Shown here piece by piece: positions 44,574-53,416 of a DNA stretch of 64,000 bases. Under the pieces are notes generated by a model. It did no database searches, was not told the DNA's origin, and saw only the letters and a program-made list of their open reading frames with translations. The position numbers were made by a program, and so were the translations under genes. The DNA comes from Endozoicomonas acroporae (GTDB lineage Bacteria; Pseudomonadota; Gammaproteobacteria; Pseudomonadales; Endozoicomonadaceae). Position 1 is the stretch's first letter; every line of letters starts with the position of its first letter. The DNA is taken from NCBI RefSeq assembly GCF_002864045.1, contig NZ_PJPV01000050.1:30219-94218 (forward strand), written 5' to 3'.

Positions 44574-47069
44574 ATGAAAAAAATAATCGATAAAATCAAA
44601 AACAACAAATTAGTAAATTACCTAAGAAATAATGGTGATATTTTTGAAAGCCTGTCAATGTCATTTAATGACAGACGCTTCAATATCGCTAAAAATCATC
44701 TTAATGAAATTTACCCAGATGCTCCAAAAAACATCTTATGGGATGACAGACAAGCTACTCAAAAAGTAGAAGGAGTTGAAAAGAATTCGGATGAACATAT
44801 TGTCCATCGTTTCAAAAACGCTCATCTTGGGATGAAAGCCAGTGATAACTTGGTAAAAAGAAACCGCTGGGCATTGCCATTGTTCATTATCACCACATTG
44901 CTTGCCGGGTATTTTTATTCCAAAGGTATAAATGCAGCCAAAGTTTTCTTGGTGGATTACAATACGCTGGTCGATTATCTCTCATATAGCCTGCTTGGTG
45001 TTTTTACATTATGGATGATTATGGTATCAACAGGGTATTTAAAGCCAGTATTCTCTTGGTTTTATATGCCTAAAGCACTGCTAAAGAAGCAACAAATCTC
45101 TGACGTATATACATTAATAAAAAGAACTCTTGTTAGAGATGTTGATGATGCACCAGATGATCTCAAAGACCAATTTCGCAATATGGTAATTGATGAAAAT
45201 GGAGATTCTGTTGACGGTCAACTACTGGCAAGCGATATTAAAGAGCCAGTTCTTTTTCAAAAGCTAAATAACTATTTTGCCATTTATCCATTTCTTGCAA
45301 TTTATGGCCTAATCGCAGGCATGAGTCTGAATTCAGCAGGCGGTAGTTTTCAAGAATTTATTGGCAGTGGAAATATAATTATTACTTCATTTTTCTCCAT
45401 ACCAGTTCTTGTTCTCATGATTATAAATATTTTCGATGGCGGAATAATGAAGAAAAGACAGCTTCTAGCTGAAGCTTCTGCTGAAAATAGTATTACCACT
45501 GTAATGATTGACACTGTTGGTAAGAGTCATCTAAAAACCATTGAAGAAACAAAGCAAACTCAAATTGAGAATTGTAAAAAAGATGATTCTGCATTTATTA
45601 AAATCGGTACATCAACAGGTCTTTTTGCAGATCGTCGTGATAATTACGCTCCCTCAGAATCAGGTATAGATTTCGGATTAACAGTAAATGATTTATCCGT
45701 CCACTGTCTTATAACTGGCGGAACAGGGTCAGGCAAAACGTCCTGTGCAATTCGCCCAATTCTTCGCCAGCTAAGGGAAAATACTGACTATGGACTTTTA
45801 GTGCTCGATGGAAAAAGCGCTTTACCAATCGAAATCGAGACTGGTTCTGATTATCAATTGATTAGCCCAAAAAGCGATGCTTTCAATGCTATTGAAGGGT
45901 TAAGCAGCGATGAGGTTGCAGACGGATTCTTCTATATGTTCAAAGGCAATGGCGGTGATAGCTTTTGGGATGAAGCCGCTAGAACTCTGGTTAGAGCTTC
46001 GCACTGCTGTCTGGATCTGGTTGACGAAGTACCAACAACTATGTCAAACCTTTATAAAGCATTAACCAATAATCAATTCCTGCATGACAAGCTGCTTGGA
46101 AATATTAACCGGCTATATAAAGAAGGAAAGCTCGATAGCTATGATTTGGCTCAAATCGAATATCGGGTCAACGAGTATCCTTCAATGCCTGATAAATCAC
46201 GAGACAGCGTTTTATCAACCGCTAGAAACTGGTTATCAACAATTATCCACAACAAAAAGTTGGCTGCATGGGCTGACACCGAACATGGCGTAAAAGTCGA
46301 AGATGTTACTACGGGTTCGAGAATAGGCATCTGCTTACCCCAGAGCGAGTATGGTTATGCTGGTACTGTTATCAGCAATTTTGCAAAAAATCGTGTTTAT
46401 AAAGCAATTCAACAAAGAGGCGATGTTTGGGAAGAAGGCCAAAAGCCAGTAATGGTAATTATCGACGAATGCCAAGAATTAATCTCAGATAATGCAGAAG
46501 GAACAATACTTCCTGTTGCCAGATCCCTTGGAATGATTGGGGTTTATAGTACACAAAACTTGATGGGACTTTACAAGAAAATGGGAAGCGAACATGCTGC
46601 AAAACAGATGCTAGGCAACCTGAAAAATTTGATAGCTTTCGATCCTAAAGATGAGGTATCCCGAAAGTTTATTCAGGAAAGGATGGGCAATGAGTGGAGA
46701 ATTACAACAACTGCATCCCAAGGCTCAGGCGACACCAAGAGTTCAGTTAATGGTATTGTAAATAACGCATCAACCATTTTTGCAAATAACAATAAAGAGC
46801 TTGTTGATAACGCTGGCCGTTCAATTTTAGGTAATACCACCAGACAATTCTGGGGTAGTTCCATGGGTGCGCTCAAAAATGTATTTAAGCAAGATAATAA
46901 GCAGCAATCCTCAAAATCAGTCGAGGTTAAACTGATGCCATTGGTTCAAGCTGAAGAAGTTGAAAGCCTGCTAGCAAAACCAAATACTGCACTCGCCAGC
47001 ATCGTTCGTGGCCGAGTTGTTCGCAGGGATGTAATAACACTAAAACCGGAATTTAATAATAATAATTAA
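44574..47069 (+). CDS. Type IV coupling protein (VirD4/TraG/DotL-like ATPase)
   Basis: This ATPase links the relaxosome to a secretion channel. The 831-residue protein has hydrophobic helices in residues 95-170 and 230-305. A Walker A motif ITGGTGSGKTSC lies near residue 381, and a Walker B with VMVIIDECQEL near 629. YSTQNLMGLYKKMG, a typical coupling-protein segment, follows. The extra N-terminal membrane pairs recall the TrbC/DotL coupling proteins of IncI/type IVB systems, which matches the DotA/TraY-like protein downstream. It is transcribed rightward with the small genes before it. Confidence 0.85.
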   Translation: MKKIIDKIKNNKLVNYLRNNGDIFESLSMSFNDRRFNIAKNHLNEIYPDAPKNILWDDRQATQKVEGVEKNSDEHIVHRFKNAHLGMKASDNLVKRNRWALPLFIITTLLAGYFYSKGINAAKVFLVDYNTLVDYLSYSLLGVFTLWMIMVSTGYLKPVFSWFYMPKALLKKQQISDVYTLIKRTLVRDVDDAPDDLKDQFRNMVIDENGDSVDGQLLASDIKEPVLFQKLNNYFAIYPFLAIYGLIAGMSLNSAGGSFQEFIGSGNIIITSFFSIPVLVLMIINIFDGGIMKKRQLLAEASAENSITTVMIDTVGKSHLKTIEETKQTQIENCKKDDSAFIKIGTSTGLFADRRDNYAPSESGIDFGLTVNDLSVHCLITGGTGSGKTSCAIRPILRQLRENTDYGLLVLDGKSALPIEIETGSDYQLISPKSDAFNAIEGLSSDEVADGFFYMFKGNGGDSFWDEAARTLVRASHCCLDLVDEVPTTMSNLYKALTNNQFLHDKLLGNINRLYKEGKLDSYDLAQIEYRVNEYPSMPDKSRDSVLSTARNWLSTIIHNKKLAAWADTEHGVKVEDVTTGSRIGICLPQSEYGYAGTVISNFAKNRVYKAIQQRGDVWEEGQKPVMVIIDECQELISDNAEGTILPVARSLGMIGVYSTQNLMGLYKKMGSEHAAKQMLGNLKNLIAFDPKDEVSRKFIQERMGNEWRITTTASQGSGDTKSSVNGIVNNASTIFANNNKELVDNAGRSILGNTTRQFWGSSMGALKNVFKQDNKQQSSKSVEVKLMPLVQAEEVESLLAKPNTALASIVRGRVVRRDVITLKPEFNNNN

Positions 47070-47082
47070 GAGGACTACGAAA

Positions 47083-48501
47083 ATGATTAAAGAAATGTTA
47101 CCAGACCAACCAGAAGTGATATCCAAAGGCTCCCCATCAGAGGCGGGGAATTACAAAAGAATGGCAATTGCTCTTGCTATTTCAGCAGCAATTGTTTTTT
47201 CAACCAAAGGCTTTGATATTACCAAAAACACTTATGATGAATGGCAGGAAAGTCTTGCCTTGGAAGAGTTAATCGAGGCGAATACCAGCAAGCAAAAATT
47301 CTATCTCAATAAGATTGATTCTGAAATCACCAATCTGCAAGCTGCCATTAATAATATTCCTAATAAAGAATTTAAAGCCAGCCTGAAAAAACAGATTACA
47401 GATGAAAGAATCAAAATTGAAGAAAGAATGAGTAATTACCTTAATACTGATGCTTTCGATGAAAGAGCTAAAGGTCTAATAGACTCCCTCAATAGCAAGA
47501 AAACCGAGGTAATGCAGGAGATTCAAAAAAGAGATCTAGTTGCTCAATATCCATCATATTTTGAAAATTACAAAAAGCTCTATGGTGAATATCGTCAAAC
47601 CACAAAATGGAGAAGTCATGCAGATTTCAAATATTATAATACCAAACAATTTTATAATGTCAGCAATGACATGCATTTTGATATTGTAAAGCAAAGGGTT
47701 GATGAAATTAAAGCCGAGCTAGATAAACTGCAAAAAATTATAGAAAATAATTATCTGATTGGTACTCCCAAAAAAGTAAGGTCACTTCTTGAAAAGAAGA
47801 CAAATAATGTCATCTCAAAGTCGGAACCGAAACAACAAATAGTGTCAGTTGCTCAAATTGTTAAACCTGTAGCTAAAGCTGTTAAGCCAGTTGCACAGGC
47901 TGCTGAACCTGTAACTGAGTCTGTTGCTAAGCCAGTGATTGAGGCTAAGCCAGTCGATAAAAAGCCTGTAAATACAGTTAAAAGCGAACCTTTAGCCATT
48001 AAGGGTAGCCTGACTGTTAAAGTGCGTGATGAAGCTGGAAATCGCATCAATGGTGTGAAAATTTATCTGCTAGGCATTAAAGAAAGTTACTCCCATGGCG
48101 TTAAACTACCTGTAGGTAAAAATTACAGGATAAAAGTTAAGGCTCCAAGCATGGAAACTGTCGTTAAAACCATCAATCTGAATCAGGACGAAAAGACAGT
48201 AAATGTTACCATGAAGCCAGTTTTACAGGCAGTAATCATTACTCCAATATTTGCAGAGAATGGGAAGCGGTTTTCAGTTAATGACGGAAAATTAATGATT
48301 AATGGCAAGCCATACAGAAAAGGCATGAAGCTGAAAGCTGGTAAATATAAATTGCAGTTTGAACATAATACATTTGAAAATAAAGCTGTTGAATTAACTG
48401 TTGCAAACGGCAAAAGCGATTACAGATTTGATATCCAAAAGCGGAATGCAGTTAAAGATTTGGGTAATAGTATTTTCGGATTGTTTAATAAAAAGCAGTA
48501 A
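47083..48501 (+). CDS. Membrane-anchored coiled-coil/beta-domain protein, unknown
   Basis: 472 residues. A membrane helix lies near residues 28-43 (AIALAISAAIVFSTKG). A coiled coil spans 55-240. A proline hinge of repeated VKPVA/AKPV units runs from about 258 to 300. Two beta domains resembling PEGA-type surface domains follow (SLTVKVRDEAGNRINGVKIYLL and MINGKPYRKGMKLKAGKYKLQFEH). It lies 13 bases after the coupling protein. It looks like an envelope-spanning or periplasmic factor, perhaps for mating contact. I do not recognise a family. Confidence 0.6.
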   Translation: MIKEMLPDQPEVISKGSPSEAGNYKRMAIALAISAAIVFSTKGFDITKNTYDEWQESLALEELIEANTSKQKFYLNKIDSEITNLQAAINNIPNKEFKASLKKQITDERIKIEERMSNYLNTDAFDERAKGLIDSLNSKKTEVMQEIQKRDLVAQYPSYFENYKKLYGEYRQTTKWRSHADFKYYNTKQFYNVSNDMHFDIVKQRVDEIKAELDKLQKIIENNYLIGTPKKVRSLLEKKTNNVISKSEPKQQIVSVAQIVKPVAKAVKPVAQAAEPVTESVAKPVIEAKPVDKKPVNTVKSEPLAIKGSLTVKVRDEAGNRINGVKIYLLGIKESYSHGVKLPVGKNYRIKVKAPSMETVVKTINLNQDEKTVNVTMKPVLQAVIITPIFAENGKRFSVNDGKLMINGKPYRKGMKLKAGKYKLQFEHNTFENKAVELTVANGKSDYRFDIQKRNAVKDLGNSIFGLFNKKQ

Positions 48502-48516
48502 TTGATAAACCGTCCG

Positions 48517-48551
48517 TCGCCATTTCAATTAAGATTGTCGTGGCGATTTTG
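48517..48551 (+). terminator. Probable terminator after the coupling-protein operon
   Basis: tcgcca and tggcga pair across an 18-base loop with an inner caat/attg stem, followed by tttt. It is weaker than others in this window. Confidence 0.45.
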
Positions 48552-48666
48552 ATTTATTTAATTAATGTGTTATATTTAAAGGTAATAGAAAAAATCCGTT
48601 GGGACAGTTGTGTTCATTTAAAGGGGAGAGGACGGAGAAGAAAAACTAAATTTAAGGAGATTAACA

Positions 48667-48930
48667 ATGTTCGGTACTATATTTTTTATTATGGCTGGTT
48701 CTTATGGATTTGTCTACCTAATTCATACAATTTTTGATGCACTGCCTGATATTTTACCTTATAACGATGTGATTAATTCACTGATTCCATTTATCAATGA
48801 TGTTGCTAGTTTCACGACGATAAACGGCTATCGGTTTGAGCTAACTGTTGCTTTGAGCCTTCTTTTCGGTATACCGGAAGTTATCAGGCTTGAAAAAATG
48901 AGACAGAAAAATCAGGTTGCTCAATCCTGA
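48667..48930 (+). CDS. Small membrane protein, unknown
   Basis: 87 residues with two hydrophobic segments (IFFIMAGSYGFVYLIHTIF and FELTVALSLLFGIPEVI) and a basic C-terminus. AAGGAG lies 7 bases before the ATG. It is convergent with the DotA/TraY-like gene, with a shared terminator between them. Function unknown. Confidence 0.55.
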   Translation: MFGTIFFIMAGSYGFVYLIHTIFDALPDILPYNDVINSLIPFINDVASFTTINGYRFELTVALSLLFGIPEVIRLEKMRQKNQVAQS

Positions 48931-48951
48931 TAAGCAAAAACGATACATTAA

Positions 48952-48979
48952 AAAAAGGGATAAAATCTTATCCCTTTTC
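48952..48979. terminator. Bidirectional terminator
   Basis: aaaagggataa and ttatccctttt form a perfect stem with a short loop, with A-run on the left and T-run on the right. It serves both the rightward small membrane gene and the leftward DotA/TraY-like gene. Confidence 0.85.
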
Positions 48980-48996
48980 TTGTTGGCTAAAGAAAG

Positions 48997-51726
48997 TTAG
49001 CCATTTTTGATGGAATCCTGATCATCCCGATTAACCCTAGCTCTCGCCAAGTCATTCGCCTTCATTTTATCCTGAAGCTTCTGCTTCCTATCTTTCAGAA
49101 GATCAGAAATTGAGCCAGATGCACCTCCTGTCATTTTGCTAAAACCGCTTTGTATACTGCCCATTGCAGTCTGGGTTGATTGACCCACATCATTTTCACC
49201 AAAGCTTCTTGCCATACCTCCAGCAAACCATTCCATGATTTGCTCAGATAATTTATGCATAACCCCAACCACGTATTGGCAAATTTGATAAGCCAACATG
49301 ACATAGATTACGAATATGGCAAAAAAGTCTAAAATTCCGGTTGTTGGTGCTGATAGCCAGCTATCTGAGGTTCTGATCTGATGAATATCAATAATTAAGC
49401 TGCTCGCCTTCCAAAACATCGTATTTAATACATCAAAAGCCACATATGACATAGTGATTGAAGCAATAAGACCGATAATCATCAGTGATGGTTTCATAAT
49501 TACTGCCAACATCATTTGCATCGCTCTTTCAAGACGACTACCGCTTATTCCATCTCCCTCAGGGACGACCATCATGATTACTGCAAGTGGTGCAGCCACA
49601 ACAGCTTCAATAACGGTTAATAAGTAACCACAAACCATTAATATCCAAGTCAGTAACGGAAGAAATGGGATTAAATAAGCCAGAAGGAATCCCATTGAGA
49701 TCATTATTGTACCAATAATCACGATCTGGCTAACTAAAAACTTGCCAAGCCCAACAACGTATCGTATCGCTACTGCCAGAAATCCGGTATTAGTTCCTAA
49801 AAGGCTGCCCGGTCTGACATCCTCAATGGCAAATAGCCTGCTATAAACTGCACCAGAAACTAAGTAAGCCGTTGTTGCGAAAGTATTGCTTATATGGCCG
49901 ATTGAACTTAAAACTCTAAATGGGCTTGCCAGCGAGCCATTCTGCTCACCAATCGGATCATCGGACGTATAATCAGATGCCAAGGTGTTTAGTACGTTTT
50001 TAGCATACCGAGCGCCAAACTTACTGCCAACATTCTCTGGAATATCGCAATCATTAATATTTCGCTTACACTGGTCTACTTTAGCCTGCAAGTCACTTTC
50101 TGGACTAACGCTAACAGAATTAATTTCTCTAAATAGACTGGCAATAGTTCTTTTCGCCACATCGTATTCATCAATTACATTTTGACAAGAATCATCGTCA
50201 GTGAAAAACCCTTCCTTGGATTTACATTGGTATAAATTCAACGAAAGCTCTTTACTTACGATAGAATTATTTACAACATCTGAAATTGTTCGCTGAATAA
50301 TATCCTGACTTGCAGCTAGTTCATGATACCAAGTACCAGCCATCATCCAGCCGCCCTCTTTAAACTTGTCACTCATTTTCTTAGACATATGATTTTCTTT
50401 TGGTACTTTGTTTAAAATTTCTTTAACAAAATTATCACTTGCTTTTCTTATTGCAATAGCGGTCATTACTTTAGCTAAATCAAAATAATTTAAAAGCATG
50501 CTGTAATAATCTTCATCGGGATCTGCGAGCGCCCGCTCAATTGTTACACCGAAGGGTTTTAATCCGGTTTCTGGATAAGGAAACTCGTTGGCATAAATTC
50601 TTTTTGCATGATATGTAATAGCTAAAGCTACAGGTAATAATTCGTTATATGTTTTAGAAAGTTGATTAAATGTTTCATTAGATGCAGCAATTTCAATAAT
50701 TTCTTTATAGCTTGCATTATTATTATTCGTTCCGAATAATTCTTCATTTACATAATCAACTTTGTTTTTAATCTGTCTTTCTGATGCCGTACCAGACTTT
50801 CGAATTTCTCCGCATTTACCAGTAATACCACCAAATTGTATAACTAAAGCATTCGGATTATTGAATAATTTAGAAAAATCTTGTCGCCCGATTGTGAACT
50901 GATTCGTGTTCGCTGGATATTTAATATCTGCAATCAATCTACCAACTTCTTTTCTATCTTTATCTCTTGCTATAGCTATAGTTCTTGAATTCACAGATCT
51001 TTGTGAATTATTAGTTTTTTGATTATTCGAAGCAAATCTTAAATGGGCTTCAGTGCAGGCCAACTGATCAACTATTTTGGCTATGTTATTCGCATCAAAT
51101 ACAACCTGATTTGAAGCAATAAATCGCTTTAACTCCCCTGATTGGTTGGCAGGAGTTTCATTACCAAACATTAAATCAACTGAATGATTCCATAAAATGG
51201 TTGCTGCGTTTGAGCCTAAAATTATTAACCAAATAACGGCAATCTGTGCTGCTGATAATACCGCTTTACCACCAATGGATATTGGCATTATTAATCCTAA
51301 GCCAACAGCCGTTCTTAGCGGAACCCATAGGCTTGACCATGATTTACCTAAAACCTCACCAGAGCTTGCAGAAGCCAGTGCTCCGCCGATCATGGTATAG
51401 GAGATAATAATGACACCAAGAATTAATGCTAGGACATTTGTGAAAGCAATAACCTCAGTTAATATTGTTGTTTCACCACTGAAAATTACACCTGTCTTGT
51501 CAAATGGTTGAAAAATATAATCGCCAAACATGGTTTTCATCCATTTGTGGGCGTAATCATTTTCCAAATTAATTTTAGATTCTAAAATATCTGTGATTTG
51601 TCCTTCAATGATTTCTCTGCCAGCATTATTATCTTCTGCCATCAATTGGCCTGAAAAAATAAGAATTAATGAAAGAACTAATGCACTTGTAACTCCTTTT
51701 ATTAAACTGTTATTCATTTTGTTCAC
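48997..51726 (-). CDS. DotA/TraY-family integral membrane protein
   Basis: The 909-residue protein has a signal-like N-terminus (LVLSLILIFSGQLMAE), then the family hallmark VLGKSWSSLWVPLRTAVGLGLIMP with flanking membrane helices. A large soluble periplasmic segment (about residues 200-600) follows, and a C-terminal cluster of helices (IVIIGTIMISMGFLLAYLIPFLPLLTWILMV). DotA of Legionella and TraY of IncI plasmids have this layout, including the LTWILMVCGYLLTVIEAVVAAPLAVIMM region. In those systems TraY takes part in transfer and entry exclusion. It is the only clear type IVB machine component in the element. Confidence 0.85.
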   Translation of the reverse strand: MNKMNNSLIKGVTSALVLSLILIFSGQLMAEDNNAGREIIEGQITDILESKINLENDYAHKWMKTMFGDYIFQPFDKTGVIFSGETTILTEVIAFTNVLALILGVIIISYTMIGGALASASSGEVLGKSWSSLWVPLRTAVGLGLIMPISIGGKAVLSAAQIAVIWLIILGSNAATILWNHSVDLMFGNETPANQSGELKRFIASNQVVFDANNIAKIVDQLACTEAHLRFASNNQKTNNSQRSVNSRTIAIARDKDRKEVGRLIADIKYPANTNQFTIGRQDFSKLFNNPNALVIQFGGITGKCGEIRKSGTASERQIKNKVDYVNEELFGTNNNNASYKEIIEIAASNETFNQLSKTYNELLPVALAITYHAKRIYANEFPYPETGLKPFGVTIERALADPDEDYYSMLLNYFDLAKVMTAIAIRKASDNFVKEILNKVPKENHMSKKMSDKFKEGGWMMAGTWYHELAASQDIIQRTISDVVNNSIVSKELSLNLYQCKSKEGFFTDDDSCQNVIDEYDVAKRTIASLFREINSVSVSPESDLQAKVDQCKRNINDCDIPENVGSKFGARYAKNVLNTLASDYTSDDPIGEQNGSLASPFRVLSSIGHISNTFATTAYLVSGAVYSRLFAIEDVRPGSLLGTNTGFLAVAIRYVVGLGKFLVSQIVIIGTIMISMGFLLAYLIPFLPLLTWILMVCGYLLTVIEAVVAAPLAVIMMVVPEGDGISGSRLERAMQMMLAVIMKPSLMIIGLIASITMSYVAFDVLNTMFWKASSLIIDIHQIRTSDSWLSAPTTGILDFFAIFVIYVMLAYQICQYVVGVMHKLSEQIMEWFAGGMARSFGENDVGQSTQTAMGSIQSGFSKMTGGASGSISDLLKDRKQKLQDKMKANDLARARVNRDDQDSIKNG

Positions 51727-51952
51727 CTTTTATTTTATTGTATTTGCTTCCTCCTTTGAATTTATTGAGGATTTCATTAATAACGTCAGTTACTGATTTC
51801 AAAGCATTCTCTTCTTTATAATTAAAGAGAAATGCATGATTTTCGGCTGTAACTAAAGCTGTTAGAGTTTTATCACCCTGAGCTAAGCGCTGTCGCCTAG
51901 CTTTTCTTTTGCAGGCGTTTTGTTGCTTATGGAGAAGTGTTTTATCAATCAT
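51710..51952 (-). CDS. Small RHH-like protein upstream of the DotA/TraY-like gene
   Basis: 80 residues from ATG 51952 (AGGAGGG 8 bases upstream). The N-terminal third is Lys/Arg-rich, and the central TALVTAENHAFLFNYKEENALKSVTDVINEILNKF fits a ribbon-helix-helix fold. The same pattern appears in the 55990 protein (LSAENHIFIENHKENNDLNS). It overlaps the next gene by 17 bases and may regulate it. Confidence 0.6.
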   Translation of the reverse strand: MIDKTLLHKQQNACKRKARRQRLAQGDKTLTALVTAENHAFLFNYKEENALKSVTDVINEILNKFKGGSKYNKIKGEQNE

Positions 51953-51953
51953 T

Positions 51954-52247
51954 TTATTTACCCTCCTGTACAAGAGAGTCTTTAATAATATTGTTTTTTT
52001 CTAATCTCTTTCTTTTTATATATTCAATTCCCAAGCAGATAACGCCAGCCATGATAGCCACTCTGGCAGCAATCTCGATAGTAGGATCTAATATAAATGA
52101 AGCGATCACAAAAAATGATATTGAAAGAACTGATAAAGCGGTGAAAGCATATTTAAATATCTTGCTTGCGCGAATTAATTTATCAAAAGTCCATTCAAGA
52201 ACAGCTTTAATGGTTTTAAGATTTTGGTTTTTTAAATTTGTTTTCAT
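51954..52247 (-). CDS. Two-helix membrane protein, unknown
   Basis: 97 residues with two membrane helices (FTALSVLSISFFVIASFIL and IAARVAIMAGVICLGIEYI) and basic ends. It starts the leftward group that runs into the DotA/TraY-like gene. Small two-helix proteins beside TraY-type genes can be exclusion or assembly factors, but nothing here proves it. Confidence 0.55.
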   Translation of the reverse strand: MKTNLKNQNLKTIKAVLEWTFDKLIRASKIFKYAFTALSVLSISFFVIASFILDPTIEIAARVAIMAGVICLGIEYIKRKRLEKNNIIKDSLVQEGK

Positions 52248-52568
52248 TGTATTATTTTTATTATTAATTTAATAATACCACGAATTGTCCAGAACAAGAA
52301 AAGTTTTTTTAACTTGTCAATGTATTTTTTTAAATAATTTTCGATAATTACCAGTGTCGTTTGATTTTTCCTTTATTCAATAAGGAAAAATGCTGCTGCT
52401 TCTTTATTTGTTAATAACCCTAATGCCATTAGTTTTCTACTTCGTTTTTTCAGTATCTATTTCGGCTTCATGATTTGTTTTAAAACTAAGCGAGTGCGTC
52501 TCTTCCTTTGCTCAGCATTAATACTGTAGATTTTCGTATTCCACTATAAAACATGTGACGTATAGTCA
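52248..52568. other. 321-bp intergenic region before the restriction system
   Basis: Divergent promoters for the leftward membrane genes and the rightward restriction cassette should lie here. I see no gene. The region just before the controller gene contains its likely operator, listed separately. Confidence 0.45.
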
Positions 52569-52585
52569 GTAGACTTAAAGTCTAC
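52569..52585. promoter_or_regulatory. C-box-like operator of the restriction controller
   Basis: gtagacttaaagtctac is a perfect palindrome centred 46 bases before the controller start, containing the GACT-N3-AGTC pattern known from C-protein operators. A partial half-site, tatagtc, lies directly upstream at 52561, suggesting a double operator for graded activation and repression. Confidence 0.65.
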
Positions 52586-52599
52586 ATGTGTCAATGATA

Positions 52600-52617
52600 C
52601 CTCCGCAGTAAAGGAGG
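52600..52617 (+). promoter_or_regulatory. Hairpin covering the controller ribosome-binding site
   Basis: cctcc (52600-52604) pairs with ggagg (52613-52617), which is the Shine-Dalgarno sequence of the controller gene (start at 52623). The stem could hide the ribosome site and lower or delay controller translation. Confidence 0.5.
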
Positions 52618-52622
52618 CTATC

Positions 52623-52856
52623 ATGCTAAAGAACGACAATATACTTCTTTCCTTCGGAGAGACTATCCACAAGTATCGTGGAATTGCTGGCTTAAGTCAG
52701 GAGTCGCTTGCAGAAAAAGCAGGTCTGGATAGAACATATATAAGCTCAGTCGAGCGAGGACAGAGAAATGTCAGCCTGCTCAATATCTGCAAATTAGCAA
52801 ATGCTCTACAGTTGCCTCCCTCCGAACTTCTTGTGAATGTTGGGAGGTCGGCGTGA
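52623..52856 (+). CDS. Restriction-modification controller protein (C protein, XRE HTH)
   Basis: 77 residues with a full HTH: ETIHKYRGIAGLSQESLAEKAGLDRTYISSVERGQRNVSLLNICKLANAL. This is the C-protein layout. C proteins activate their own and the endonuclease gene, delaying restriction until the host DNA is methylated. AAGGAGG lies 5 bases before the ATG. Its stop overlaps the endonuclease start by 4 bases. Confidence 0.9.
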   Translation: MLKNDNILLSFGETIHKYRGIAGLSQESLAEKAGLDRTYISSVERGQRNVSLLNICKLANALQLPPSELLVNVGRSA

Positions 52857-53416
52857 ATTCTATCGATACCGCCTACCAGTTTTATTCTCGGCATATTTTT
52901 GATCGTGAGAAAATCCAACTTCTTCGCTCCCACAATTTAAAAGTTGCTGGTTCTGTACCTTCGGTCTTATGGGAGCTATTTGGCGCTTTACTTACAGGAA
53001 GATCCGGGGCTGGCACAACAGGGGCTGATCTCCTTGGGTGGGAAGTTAAATCTGCCAAATCTGGAGGATCGTATGAGTACCAATATCATCTGAATACAGG
53101 TGAGGCCAAGTTGCAGGAGGATTGCATAGTAAATCACCTATTTTGTACGTATTCCGATACATATGATGATGTTACTGTAAAGGTACTTACAGGGGCTTCG
53201 CTTGCTAATAACCATTTCAATGTGTGGCTGCCTCTATATCGTGCGAATTATGACCGCAGTGCTGATGCTCAGGCACGGAGACAAAGGTTTAGAAAAAGTA
53301 TATCTTTTGGTTACGTTCGTGATCATGGTGAGTTGGTATTGCAGATTACTGGTGGAGTTATAGCATACAGGGATGATGGTATTATTCGTAGATATAACGA
53401 GAGGTTTGTTGGATGA
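52853..53416 (+). CDS. Type II restriction endonuclease, PD-(D/E)XK type
   Basis: The 187-residue protein carries GADLLGWEVKSAK with Asp59, Glu64 and Lys66, a PD-(D/E)XK-type site, in a compact domain. It overlaps the controller gene upstream and the methyltransferase gene downstream by 4 bases each, so all three are coupled. The specificity cannot be read from sequence by eye. The order C-R-M is typical for systems that establish in new hosts. Confidence 0.82.
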   Translation: MNSIDTAYQFYSRHIFDREKIQLLRSHNLKVAGSVPSVLWELFGALLTGRSGAGTTGADLLGWEVKSAKSGGSYEYQYHLNTGEAKLQEDCIVNHLFCTYSDTYDDVTVKVLTGASLANNHFNVWLPLYRANYDRSADAQARRQRFRKSISFGYVRDHGELVLQITGGVIAYRDDGIIRRYNERFVG

